A stretch of DNA of 64,000 nt. It comes from Paracoccus liaowanqingii. GTDB taxonomy: Bacteria > Pseudomonadota > Alphaproteobacteria > Rhodobacterales > Rhodobacteraceae. How positions within the stretch are numbered: position 1 is the stretch's first letter; each line of letters starts with the position of its first letter. Shown here piece after piece: positions 9,254 through 17,136 of this stretch. A program made the translations under genes and the position numbers. Below the pieces are notes generated by a model. It was not told where the DNA came from. It made no database searches and worked only from the letters and a program-made list of their open reading frames with translations. The stretch is from assembly GCF_004683865.2 (NCBI RefSeq), contig NZ_CP040764.1, positions 1-64,000 on the forward strand, written 5' to 3'.

Positions 9254-10498
9254 ATGGTACTGCATGACAAGCCGGGGTCGTCCATCGTCATGGTCTGTCC
9301 CCCCTATCCCAGCCACGTGCAGGCCTTCGAGGCGCTGGCCCGCGAATTGCGCGCACGCGGGCATCAGGTCCGATATCTCTGTGCCGACAGCGCACGCTGC
9401 CTGCCCGTGCCGCCCGTACCCCCGCCCGCGCGGCAGCGGCTTGCAGGGCTGCGCGACGACATCGCGCAGGGCGCGGACCGCACCGACCGGCTGTGCCGCC
9501 ACGGCCCGGCGCTGATCGCGGGGCTGCGCGCCGACCTGATCCTGGGCGACCAGACCGAGCCGGCCGCCGGGCTGATCGCGGAGCACCTGGGCCTGCCGAT
9601 GATCTCGGTCGCCTGCGCCCTGCCCTTCGACCCCGAACCCGGCGTTCCGCTGCCCTTTCTGGGCTGGCGCTGCGATCCCTCGCCCAAGGGGGTCGAGAGG
9701 CTGGCCTCGGCCCGGCGCATCGCCACCTGGGTCATGTCGGCGCATGGCCGGGTGATGCAGCACCATGCCGATGCCTGGGGGCTGGGGCGGCGGCGCGATT
9801 TCGCGGATTGCCTGTCGCCTGAACTGACACTGGCGCAGACCCCGCCGGGCTTCGACTATCCCCGCCCGGTGGGCGGCGCGCGGGTCCGGCATCTGGGACC
9901 GTTCCGCGACGCCCCCACCGCGCCCTTCCCAGACGACATCCGCCTCGATCCCGACCGGCCCTTCGTCTTCGTCAGCCTGGGCACGCTGCAGGGTCACCGG
10001 CTGGCGCTGCTGGCGCGCATCGCGCGGGCCTGCCGCCGCGCCGGGGCGCAGGTGCTGGTGACCCACGGCCAAGGACTGTCGGCGGCCCAAGCCGCCCGCA
10101 TCCCGGCCGAGTGGGTCCGCGCCTTCGTGCCGCAGCGGGCGGTGCTGGCGCGGGCCGACCTGTGCGTGACCCATGCCGGGCTGAACACCACGCTGGAATG
10201 CCTGGAGCAGGGCGTGCCGATGCTGGCCCTGCCCCTGGCCAACGACCAGCCGGGGGTGGCGGCGCGCATCGCGGCCTGCGGGGCGGGGCTGCGCCTGTCG
10301 CCACGCTTCGCGACCGAGCGGCGCCTGTCGGCGGCGGTCCGGCGCCTGCTGGACGAGGGGGCGTTCCGTGCCCAGGCCCAACGCTTTGCCCGCCAGGCCC
10401 CGGCCTGGCCCGGCGCCGCGGGCGCGGTGGACCTGATCGAGACGCATCTCTTCGGGCAGGCCAGCGACCCGGTCACCCCGGCGATCCTAAGGGCCTGA
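9254..10498 (+). CDS. UGT-type glycosyltransferase (CrtX/macrolide-transferase-like)
   Basis: A 414-aa GT1-family GT-B enzyme. The N-terminal half opens with IVMVCPPYPSHVQAFEALAR. The C-terminal half carries FVFVSLGTLQGHR and the nucleotide-sugar motif THAGLNTTLECLEQGVPMLA followed by NDQPGVAARI. The closest general resemblance is to zeaxanthin glucosyltransferase CrtX and macrolide glycosyltransferases, but no carotenoid genes adjoin it, so the acceptor is unknown. The start at 9254 is preferred because GGAGA lies 5 nt upstream. A 257-bp divergent region separates it from the BCCT gene. Confidence 0.8.
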   Translation: MVLHDKPGSSIVMVCPPYPSHVQAFEALARELRARGHQVRYLCADSARCLPVPPVPPPARQRLAGLRDDIAQGADRTDRLCRHGPALIAGLRADLILGDQTEPAAGLIAEHLGLPMISVACALPFDPEPGVPLPFLGWRCDPSPKGVERLASARRIATWVMSAHGRVMQHHADAWGLGRRRDFADCLSPELTLAQTPPGFDYPRPVGGARVRHLGPFRDAPTAPFPDDIRLDPDRPFVFVSLGTLQGHRLALLARIARACRRAGAQVLVTHGQGLSAAQAARIPAEWVRAFVPQRAVLARADLCVTHAGLNTTLECLEQGVPMLALPLANDQPGVAARIAACGAGLRLSPRFATERRLSAAVRRLLDEGAFRAQAQRFARQAPAWPGAAGAVDLIETHLFGQASDPVTPAILRA

Positions 10499-10513
10499 AA
10501 CCCCAAGCCGCGC

Positions 10514-11104
10514 TCAGATCATCTGCACCGCGCGCAGCGTGGCCATGAGGAACCCGTCCCCGATCCAGAGCGAGACCAGCACCTCGATGGCGGCGGCCAG
10601 CACCAGCACCGCCCGCCATGGCAGCAGCCGCCACGCGATCCACGCCCCCAAGGCGGCCGCCGCCGTGTCGGCCATCGCGTTCAGCAGGCTGTCGCCGCGA
10701 TAGTCGCGCGGGTCGCCGGTGTCATAGTTGAACAGCTGGATGGATTGCGGCAGGTTCTCGGCCAGCTCCCACAGGGTGCTGCCGGTCACGACCACCGCGA
10801 TCAGGGTCCAGGTCCCCCAGCCCGGGCGCATCCAGGCCAGCCAGGCCACCAAGAGCGCGCCGAAGACCAGATGCAGCAGGCTGTAGGGGTCCAGCATGAT
10901 CAGCGAGTTCGAGGCCGGGTTGTCCGGCATCGCCCAGATTCGCCCACAATCGCAGCCCAAGGGGCGGTCCAGCACGGCGAAGAAGACAAGCTTGGCCGCC
11001 ACCGCCAGCGCGATGACCAGAAAGGCCGGGCCGGGGGCCAGCCCCGTGCCGCCCCAGCCCAGAAGCGGGCGGCGGCTTGCGGTCGGGGCGCTGTCATCTG
11101 TCAT
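10514..11104 (-). CDS. DUF2585 (UPF0314) membrane protein
   Basis: A 196-aa protein with about five hydrophobic segments. The conserved parts of the DUF2585 family are visible: LGCDCGRIWAMPDNPASNSL, the DPYSLLHLVFGALL helix, and the WELAENLPQSIQLFNYDTGD segment. Function is unknown; members are common in Alphaproteobacteria and sit in the inner membrane. It converges on the glycosyltransferase gene with a 15-nt gap. Confidence 0.85.
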   Translation of the reverse strand: MTDDSAPTASRRPLLGWGGTGLAPGPAFLVIALAVAAKLVFFAVLDRPLGCDCGRIWAMPDNPASNSLIMLDPYSLLHLVFGALLVAWLAWMRPGWGTWTLIAVVVTGSTLWELAENLPQSIQLFNYDTGDPRDYRGDSLLNAMADTAAAALGAWIAWRLLPWRAVLVLAAAIEVLVSLWIGDGFLMATLRAVQMI

Positions 11105-11285
11105 CAGGGTTCATTCTGGTCACGTCCGGCAGGGATGCAAGGCGGCTTCTGCCCGGGCGGGACGGGAACCGCCAGCCCAACGCCGCCCCGCGGCGAACGT
11201 TTCCCGGCCCGGATGCCGCAGGCCCCCGCCCGGCCCCTCGCGGCGCGCCAAGGGAACCCGGACCGCCCCCCAAGGCTTCGGCCCC

Positions 11286-11636
11286 ATGACAGATCATCCC
11301 GACATGGCCCGATTCCAGCGCCTCGACCGGCTGTCGCAGCGGCTCGATTCGATCTTTCGCATCCCGGGCACGCGCATCCGCATCGGCTTCGATTCCATCG
11401 CCGGGCTCTTGCCGGTGATCGGGGATGCGGCGGCGACGGTGCCCGCCGCCTGGATCGTGCTGGAAAGCCGCCGCATGGGCCTGCCGCGCCACAAGATGAT
11501 GCGCCAGATCGGCAATGTCGCGATCGACGGCATCGTGGGCAGCATCCCGCTGCTGGGCAGCCTCTTCGACATCGGCTTCAAGGCCAACCTGCGCAATGTC
11601 GAGATCCTGCGCCGGCATCTGGACCGCCAGCCCTGA
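11286..11636 (+). CDS. DUF4112 protein
   Basis: A 116-aa small protein with the DUF4112 layout. It contains LSQRLDSIFRIPGTRIRIGF, then a hydrophobic hairpin (DSIAGLLPVIGDAAATVPAA), and near the C-terminus IGNVAIDGIVGSIPLLGSLF with DIGFKANLRN. Members are predicted membrane-associated proteins without a known role. The start used is the last ATG before the conserved domain. It converges on gbcB with a 3-nt gap. Confidence 0.85.
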   Translation: MTDHPDMARFQRLDRLSQRLDSIFRIPGTRIRIGFDSIAGLLPVIGDAAATVPAAWIVLESRRMGLPRHKMMRQIGNVAIDGIVGSIPLLGSLFDIGFKANLRNVEILRRHLDRQP

Positions 11637-11639
11637 CGT

Positions 11640-12716
11640 TCAGACCTCGACGGCGATGCGGCCCATCGGGTTGGAGCAGCAGGCCAGGATCCAGCCCTCG
11701 GCGATGTCCTCGTCGCTGATGCCGCCATTGTGGACCATGTGGACCTCTCCGGCGGTCTTGCGGATCCGGCAGGTCCCGCACAGCCCGAAGGTGCAGCCCG
11801 AGGGGATGTTCAGCCCCGCCCGCTTGGCCACGGCCAGCACGGTGTCGGTCTCGGCGCAGACCGCCGTCACGCCGCTGGTCGCGAAATGCACCTGCGCGCG
11901 GGCGTCCTGATCGGGGGCCACGTCCTCGATCACCGGCGCCTCGGCCTCGGAGGCCACTGGCGCGCCGAAGCTTTCCTGGTGATAGCGGTCCATGTCGTAG
12001 CCAAGCGAGACCAGCATCTCGCGCACCGCCTGCATGAAGGGCTCGGGGCCGCAGCAGAAGACCTCGCGCTCCAAGTAATCCGGTGCCATCAGGCCCAGCA
12101 TCAGGCTGTTCAGGCGACCCTGATAGCCGTGCCAGACGCGGAACGGCTCTGGCTGTTCCACCGTCAGGCGCAGCTGCAGGCCCGGCACGCGGGCGACGTA
12201 ATGTTCCAGCTGGTCGCGGAAGATGATGTCGGACGGGCGCTGCGCGGCATGGACGAAGACGATGTCGGTGTCCTGCGCCCGGTCCCAGGCCCAGGTGGTC
12301 ATCGACATCATCGGCGTGATGCCCGAGCCGGCAGAGATGAACAGGTATTTCGCCGCCGGATGGCGGTGAAAGCTGAAGATGCCGTTCGGGCCATAGGCCC
12401 GGATCCGCATCCCCGGCGTCAGGTGGTCCAGCATCCAGCGGGTGCCCACCGAGGCCGCCTGCGCCTTGACCGTGACCGAGATCGACAGCGGCCGCGAGGG
12501 CGACGAGCTGATCGTGTAGGTCCGCTGCACGTTGCCACCCGGAACCGGCAGGTCCAGCGTCACGAACTGCCCCGGCTGATAGTCAAACCACGCCCCCGAG
12601 GGCGCGCGGAAGATGAAGCTGTAGGTGTCGCGCGTCTCGGGCACGACCATGACGCATTCCAGCGCCTCGTCATCCGCCCAGGGTTCGGCGGTCCAGTTCT
12701 GGCGGGGGCGCGCCAT
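11640..12716 (-). CDS. gbcB: Glycine betaine monooxygenase, reductase component
   Basis: A 358-aa electron-transfer subunit. The N-terminal FAD domain shows RTYTISSSPS (about residues 65-74), the NAD-binding part shows FISAGSGITPMMSM and FCCGPEPFM, and the C-terminal plant-type 2Fe-2S ferredoxin domain shows CTFGLCGTC plus a distal Cys (ILACCSNP). It passes electrons from NAD(P)H to the Rieske oxygenase encoded just upstream. Its ATG directly follows the gbcA stop codon. With gbcA it removes one methyl group from glycine betaine, giving dimethylglycine and formaldehyde. Formaldehyde oxidation can yield formate, the substrate of the formate dehydrogenase at 35 kb (inference). Confidence 0.88.
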   Translation of the reverse strand: MARPRQNWTAEPWADDEALECVMVVPETRDTYSFIFRAPSGAWFDYQPGQFVTLDLPVPGGNVQRTYTISSSPSRPLSISVTVKAQAASVGTRWMLDHLTPGMRIRAYGPNGIFSFHRHPAAKYLFISAGSGITPMMSMTTWAWDRAQDTDIVFVHAAQRPSDIIFRDQLEHYVARVPGLQLRLTVEQPEPFRVWHGYQGRLNSLMLGLMAPDYLEREVFCCGPEPFMQAVREMLVSLGYDMDRYHQESFGAPVASEAEAPVIEDVAPDQDARAQVHFATSGVTAVCAETDTVLAVAKRAGLNIPSGCTFGLCGTCRIRKTAGEVHMVHNGGISDEDIAEGWILACCSNPMGRIAVEV

Positions 12717-13961
12717 CTATTCCGCCGCCATCCGCGTTCTCAAGCGCGCCGCCATCAGCCCGCAATACCAGTCGATCAGGTGGATCACCCCGGCCTCCTG
12801 GCTGGGGGAATAGGGGCCGGGCTCGTAGGCGGGCGACAGGATGCCCGCCTGGTTCTCCTCGACCACCTGGCGGTCCTCGTCATTGGTGTTCAGCCAGACG
12901 CGGGTCAGCGTCTCCAGATCGTAATCCACCCCCTCGACGGCGTCCTTGTGGACCAGCCAGTTGGTGGTGACCTGCGTCTCCGTGGGGCTGATCGGCAGGA
13001 TGCGGAAGACGATGGCATGATCGGCCAGGAAGTGGTTCCAGGACGACGGGAAGTGATAGAACATCAGGCTGCCCGCGTCATTCCACGGCATCTGGCCCAT
13101 GCGCCGCGCGACCGCGGCCTTGCCCGACATGGTGAAGCTTTCCTGATCGTCCATCAGCGGCACCCGCGCCATGCGCCACTGCATGTCGGGCGCATTGATG
13201 AAGCGCGCGGGCAGCCCCGCCGCATCGCAGCGGTCCCAATGCGCCAGGATCTCGGGCGAGGCCGCGTTCGGCCCCTCCATCACCGTCATCAGCGGATCGT
13301 CGGAATAGGTCCGGCAGAGCGAGGGATGGCTGCCGCCGCAATGATAGCATTCGCGGTTGTTCTCCATCACCAGCTTCCAGTTGCCCTTCTCGACGATGGT
13401 CGAGCTGTGGGCCACCTTGGCCTCCGCCAGCCCCGAGGGGGCGACATAGCGCATCAGGTTCACGGCCAGCTCGTTGATGGCGGGCGGGATCTGCGCCAGG
13501 CAGATGAAGACCATCCCCTTCAGATCGACGCAATGCACGGGCTTGAGGCTGTATTTCGACGGGTCGAAATCGGGGCCCATGTCGCGGGCGAACAGCAGCT
13601 TGCCGTCCAGATCGTAGGTCCATTGGTGATAGGGGCAGACCAGCTTGGGGTTGGTGCCCCCCGCCTTTGCGCACAGCCGCTGGCCGCGATGGCGGCAGAC
13701 ATTGTGAAAGGCCCGGATGCGCCCGTCCGCGCCGCGCGTCAGGATCACCGGGTAATCGCCGACCTGCATCGTGACATAGCTGCCGGTCTTGGCCAGCTCG
13801 CAGGCGGGGGCCGCGAACAGCCATTCGCGGTACCAGATCTGCTGCAGATCGTCGCGATAGGCGTCCTCGCCGCAATAGAGGTCGCGCGGCAGCGCGTGGC
13901 CCGGACGGCGCGTGGCGATCAGCTCGGCGGTGGTCATCGGGGCGGTCGGGGCATGGGTCAT
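12717..13961 (-). CDS. gbcA: Glycine betaine monooxygenase, Rieske oxygenase component
   Basis: A 414-aa Rieske non-heme iron oxygenase alpha subunit. The Rieske ligands are Cys89-x-His91 and Cys109-x2-His112 (NVCRHRGQRL, CPYHQW). The mononuclear iron site lies in ENNRECYHCGGSHPS with His208 and His213. Overall length and the WKLVMENNRECYHC context match GbcA. Related choline or stachydrine oxygenases share this fold, so substrate assignment rests on family resemblance, on the gbcB partner and on a BCCT transporter nearby. It is transcribed divergently from an ABC exporter across a 236-bp region. Confidence 0.85.
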   Translation of the reverse strand: MTHAPTAPMTTAELIATRRPGHALPRDLYCGEDAYRDDLQQIWYREWLFAAPACELAKTGSYVTMQVGDYPVILTRGADGRIRAFHNVCRHRGQRLCAKAGGTNPKLVCPYHQWTYDLDGKLLFARDMGPDFDPSKYSLKPVHCVDLKGMVFICLAQIPPAINELAVNLMRYVAPSGLAEAKVAHSSTIVEKGNWKLVMENNRECYHCGGSHPSLCRTYSDDPLMTVMEGPNAASPEILAHWDRCDAAGLPARFINAPDMQWRMARVPLMDDQESFTMSGKAAVARRMGQMPWNDAGSLMFYHFPSSWNHFLADHAIVFRILPISPTETQVTTNWLVHKDAVEGVDYDLETLTRVWLNTNDEDRQVVEENQAGILSPAYEPGPYSPSQEAGVIHLIDWYCGLMAARLRTRMAAE

Positions 13962-14197
13962 GGCGGGCTCGGGGATTTTGGGGCGGGTGGCGTTCGGCTC
14001 ACCCTAGTCGTCCCGGCGCCGCGACGTGGCAGGATTGCGACATTCGGCCAGCGGAAACAGACATGGGCGCGACATGTGCCGGGGCTAATCCTAGCAATTG
14101 GGTAAGGTATGCCTTGACACCCCTGCCCGATTGGGCCGATCACCCCGGCAGCTTGGCCCCCTTCCCCTGCCCGTCCCGCCCGAAAAGGACGCCCCCG

Positions 14198-15898
14198 ATG
14201 CTGCGCCAGTTCTTCGCCTATTACCGCCCCTTCATGGGCCTCTTCTGGCTGGATTTCGGCTGCGCCGTCCTGTCGGGCCTGCTGGAACTGGCCTTCCCGC
14301 TGGCCGTCACCTATTTCATCGACCGGCTGCTGCCGCAGGGCGACTGGACGCTGACCGTCGCCGCCGCCTGCGGGCTGCTGGTCCTTTATATCGTCAATAC
14401 CGGGCTGCTGACGGTGGTGATCTACTGGGGCCACAAACTGGGCATCAACATCGAGACGGCGATGCGCGCCCGGGCCTTCGACCACCTTACGCGCCTGTCC
14501 TGGCGCTGGTACGACCGCGCCCGCACCGGCAAGCTGATCGCCCGCGTCACCCGCGATCTGGAGGAGATCGGCGAGGTCGCCCATCACGGCCCCGAGGATG
14601 CCTTCATCGCCATCATGACCTTTGTCGGCGCCTTCGGGCTCATGTACTGGATCAACCCTCAGCTGGCGGTGATCGTGGCGCTGATCGTGCCCGCCATGCT
14701 GGCGCTGGTCATCGTCTATGGCGGCCGGATGACCCGCACCTGGCGCGCCATCTATTCCCGCGTCGGCGATTTCAACGTCCGCCTGGAGGAGACCTTGGGC
14801 GGGGTCCGCGTCGTGCAGGCCTTCGGCAACGAGGCGCATGAAAGCCACCTGTTCGCCGCCGACAATGCCCGCTACCGGCAGGCCAAGCTGGACGCCTACC
14901 GCGTGATGGCGGCATCCTCCGCGCTGCAATACATGGGGCTGCGGCTGGTGCAGGTGATCGTGATGGTCGTGGGCGCGGGCTATGTGCTGTCGGGCGATCT
15001 GACCACCGGCGGCTTCGTGGGATTCCTGCTGCTGGTCGGCGTCTTCTACCGCCCCCTGGAAAAGATCGCCGCCGTGATCGAGACCTATCCGCGCGGCATC
15101 GCCGGATTCCGCCGCTATCAGGAGCTGCTGGCCACCGAACCCGAGATCGCGGATGCCCCCGACGCCATCGACGCCCCCGCTTTGGCCGGAGAGATCCGCT
15201 TCGACAACGTGGGCTTCGCCTATGACGAGGGCCGCCCGATCCTGCAGGGGATCGACCTGACCGTGCGGGCGGGCGAGACGCTGGCCTTCGTCGGCCCCTC
15301 GGGCGCGGGCAAGACGACGCTGCTGGCGCTCTTGCCACGCTTCTACGACCCCACGCAGGGGCTCATCACCATCGACGGCATCGCCCTGCCGCAGATGCGC
15401 CTGTCCAGCTTGCGCCGCCAGATCGGTCTGGTCAGCCAAGACGTGTTCCTCTTCGGCGGCAGCCTGCGCGAGAACATCGCCTATGGCCGCCTCGACGCCT
15501 CGGAAGACGAGATCCGCCAGGCCGCCGCCAAGGCGCAGCTCTCCACGCTGATCGACGGCCTGCCCGAGGGCCTGGACACGATCGTGGGCGAACGCGGGGT
15601 GATGCTGTCGGGCGGCCAGAAGCAGCGCGTGGCCATCGCCCGCGCCTTCCTGAAGAACCCGCCCATCCTGATCCTGGACGAGGCCACCAGCGCCTTGGAC
15701 AGCCAGACCGAACGAGAGATCCAGTCGGCGCTGGACGCCCTCTCGCAAGGCCGCACCACGCTGGTCATCGCCCACCGCTTGGGCACGATCCGCAATGCCG
15801 ACCGCATCGTCGTCATGGACCATGGCCGCATCGCCGAACTCGGCACCCATGCCGACCTGATCGCGCAGAGCGGCATCTATGCCCGCCTCGCGGCCTGA
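14198..15898 (+). CDS. ABC exporter, fused permease and ATPase
   Basis: A 566-aa half-transporter. Six membrane helices occupy residues about 15-300 (starting LFWLDFGCAVLSGLLELAFP), then an ATPase domain with Walker A GPSGAGKTT, Q-loop VSQDVFLFGG, signature LSGGQKQR and Walker B ILILDEATSALD, H-loop AHRLGTI. It would function as a homodimer exporting lipids, peptides or drugs; the substrate cannot be inferred. The start at 14198 has AAAAGGAC about 8 nt upstream and begins at the conserved membrane domain, whereas an in-frame ATG at 14063 would add an unlikely Pro/Cys-rich leader. Confidence 0.92.
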   Translation: MLRQFFAYYRPFMGLFWLDFGCAVLSGLLELAFPLAVTYFIDRLLPQGDWTLTVAAACGLLVLYIVNTGLLTVVIYWGHKLGINIETAMRARAFDHLTRLSWRWYDRARTGKLIARVTRDLEEIGEVAHHGPEDAFIAIMTFVGAFGLMYWINPQLAVIVALIVPAMLALVIVYGGRMTRTWRAIYSRVGDFNVRLEETLGGVRVVQAFGNEAHESHLFAADNARYRQAKLDAYRVMAASSALQYMGLRLVQVIVMVVGAGYVLSGDLTTGGFVGFLLLVGVFYRPLEKIAAVIETYPRGIAGFRRYQELLATEPEIADAPDAIDAPALAGEIRFDNVGFAYDEGRPILQGIDLTVRAGETLAFVGPSGAGKTTLLALLPRFYDPTQGLITIDGIALPQMRLSSLRRQIGLVSQDVFLFGGSLRENIAYGRLDASEDEIRQAAAKAQLSTLIDGLPEGLDTIVGERGVMLSGGQKQRVAIARAFLKNPPILILDEATSALDSQTEREIQSALDALSQGRTTLVIAHRLGTIRNADRIVVMDHGRIAELGTHADLIAQSGIYARLAA

Positions 15899-15928
15899 CC
15901 TTTCTTCTTCACGCAAATATCCGGATCC

Positions 15929-15964
15929 GGCGCCCCCGCCACCCCGCCGCCGGGCAGGGGCGCC
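15929..15964. terminator. Bidirectional hairpin between convergent genes
   Basis: GGCGCCCC (15929-15936) pairs perfectly with GGGGCGCC (15957-15964), between two convergent stop codons 70 nt apart. The preceding stretch 15901-15925 contains a pyrimidine run and AAATATCC, a type of gene-end sequence also seen inside putA at 46040-46060. Confidence 0.55.
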
Positions 15965-15967
15965 GCC

Positions 15968-16948
15968 TCAATCCCAATAGGCCGCGGCGGTGAAGTCGCG
16001 CCGCGGCCAGCCCCGCGCCAGCAGATGCTGCCGCGCCGCCCGCGCCTCGGGCGCGTGGCCCGCCAACCAGACATGGCCCTGGGGCAGATTCGCCGCCGCC
16101 AGCGCCCCCAGCAGATCGTCGGTCCGCGTCAGGCGCGGATCATCGGCCAGCGCACCCAGATCCTCGGGCGCCGCGCGGATCCAGGCGCGGACCGGCCCGC
16201 TGACCAGATGCGGCGCCAGATCCAGCATCCGGGCGATGGCCGGCAGCGCCGTCTGGTCACCGAAGAGGCTCAGCGCCGGTCCCTCGGGGCACCAGCCGCC
16301 GCCCGGGCCGATGATCGCCACCTGCGATCCCTCGACCCCCGACATGGCCCAATCGCAGGTCGGGCTGCCCGCATGGCGGAAGATGTCGAACTCCAGGCAA
16401 TCCCCCTGCTGCGCCGCAACCGTATAGACGGGCCGGTGCAGCGCATCCGCCCCCTCGGGCCATGAGGTCCGCCCCGAGGCCGCGACGCGCGGCCAGACCG
16501 CCGCCCGGCCCGGGGGCGGCAGCAGCAGGCGGAAATGCAGGCTGGTCTCGCCGAAGCGCGCGGCCTCGGGGCCCTGCAGGCGGATGCGCAGAAAGCCCGG
16601 GCTGCGGCGGATGACGGCGGCCACGCGCATCACCGACAGGCCCGGCGCCAGCGCGCCCTCGTCGACGCGGTCCCATGCGACCTCCAGCCCGGCCTCGGCG
16701 AAGATCTCGGTGGCGCTGTCCTGCAAGGTGCCGATCAGCCGCGCCTCGGGGGCCAGCAGCTCGATCCGGGCGCTGTCGGTCTCGGCGGTCAGGCGCAATT
16801 CGCAACCCCAGACAAACAGGGACAGCACCCCCGGCGTCTCGGTCAGGGGCGCCTCCCACGCGCTGGCGCGGGCCTTCAGCGCGGCGGCGGCGGCGCCCGA
16901 GGCGCGGGGAATGACGCCGTGGCGGCGGTGGCTGGCAAGAAGCGACAT
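15968..16948 (-). CDS. Siderophore-interacting FAD reductase with N-terminal DUF2218 domain
   Basis: A 326-aa protein. The first ~100 residues match the DUF2218 type (LFVWGCELRLTAETDSARIELLAPE). A SIP-type flavin reductase domain follows, with the flavin-binding motif RPVYTVA and the NAD-binding part GPVRAWIRAAPED, plus a C-terminal WLAGHAPEARAAR that matches the family pattern. It would reduce ferric siderophores in the cytoplasm. The start at 16948 is chosen over 16975 because AAGGG lies 7 nt before it. It is divergent from glcB; no siderophore receptor or synthesis gene is nearby. Confidence 0.82.
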   Translation of the reverse strand: MSLLASHRRHGVIPRASGAAAAALKARASAWEAPLTETPGVLSLFVWGCELRLTAETDSARIELLAPEARLIGTLQDSATEIFAEAGLEVAWDRVDEGALAPGLSVMRVAAVIRRSPGFLRIRLQGPEAARFGETSLHFRLLLPPPGRAAVWPRVAASGRTSWPEGADALHRPVYTVAAQQGDCLEFDIFRHAGSPTCDWAMSGVEGSQVAIIGPGGGWCPEGPALSLFGDQTALPAIARMLDLAPHLVSGPVRAWIRAAPEDLGALADDPRLTRTDDLLGALAAANLPQGHVWLAGHAPEARAARQHLLARGWPRRDFTAAAYWD

Positions 16949-16978
16949 GCGCGGACCCTTTTTTCCTGCCCGCATGTT

Positions 16979-17051
16979 TCTGGTTCCAGACGGAATTTGT
17001 CAACTTTGATTCGTCGCGCTGTTTTGCCGATTCTGGAAAATGCTTCCAGAA
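16979..17051. promoter_or_regulatory. Two TTCTGG/CCAGAA palindromes between SIP gene and glcB
   Basis: TCTGG-TT-CCAGA occupies 16979-16990 and TTCTGGAA-AATGC-TTCCAGAA occupies 17031-17051 (8-bp perfect arms). The shared TTCTGG/CCAGAA half-sites about 55 bp apart in the divergent promoter region suggest a regulator-binding pair. The regulator is unknown. Confidence 0.45.
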
Positions 17052-17136
17052 CGCTTGGCAAATGGTGCCGCCTGTCGTATCCCATGGGGGACGGGCACCG
17101 AGTGCCGAATCCCGACAGACCCCGAGGAGACACCCC

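Noticed and set aside
11730..14105. 791-aa open frame opposite gbcB and gbcA
   Set aside because: Shadow of two well-supported genes. It is His/Arg-rich without motifs and crosses the gene boundary.
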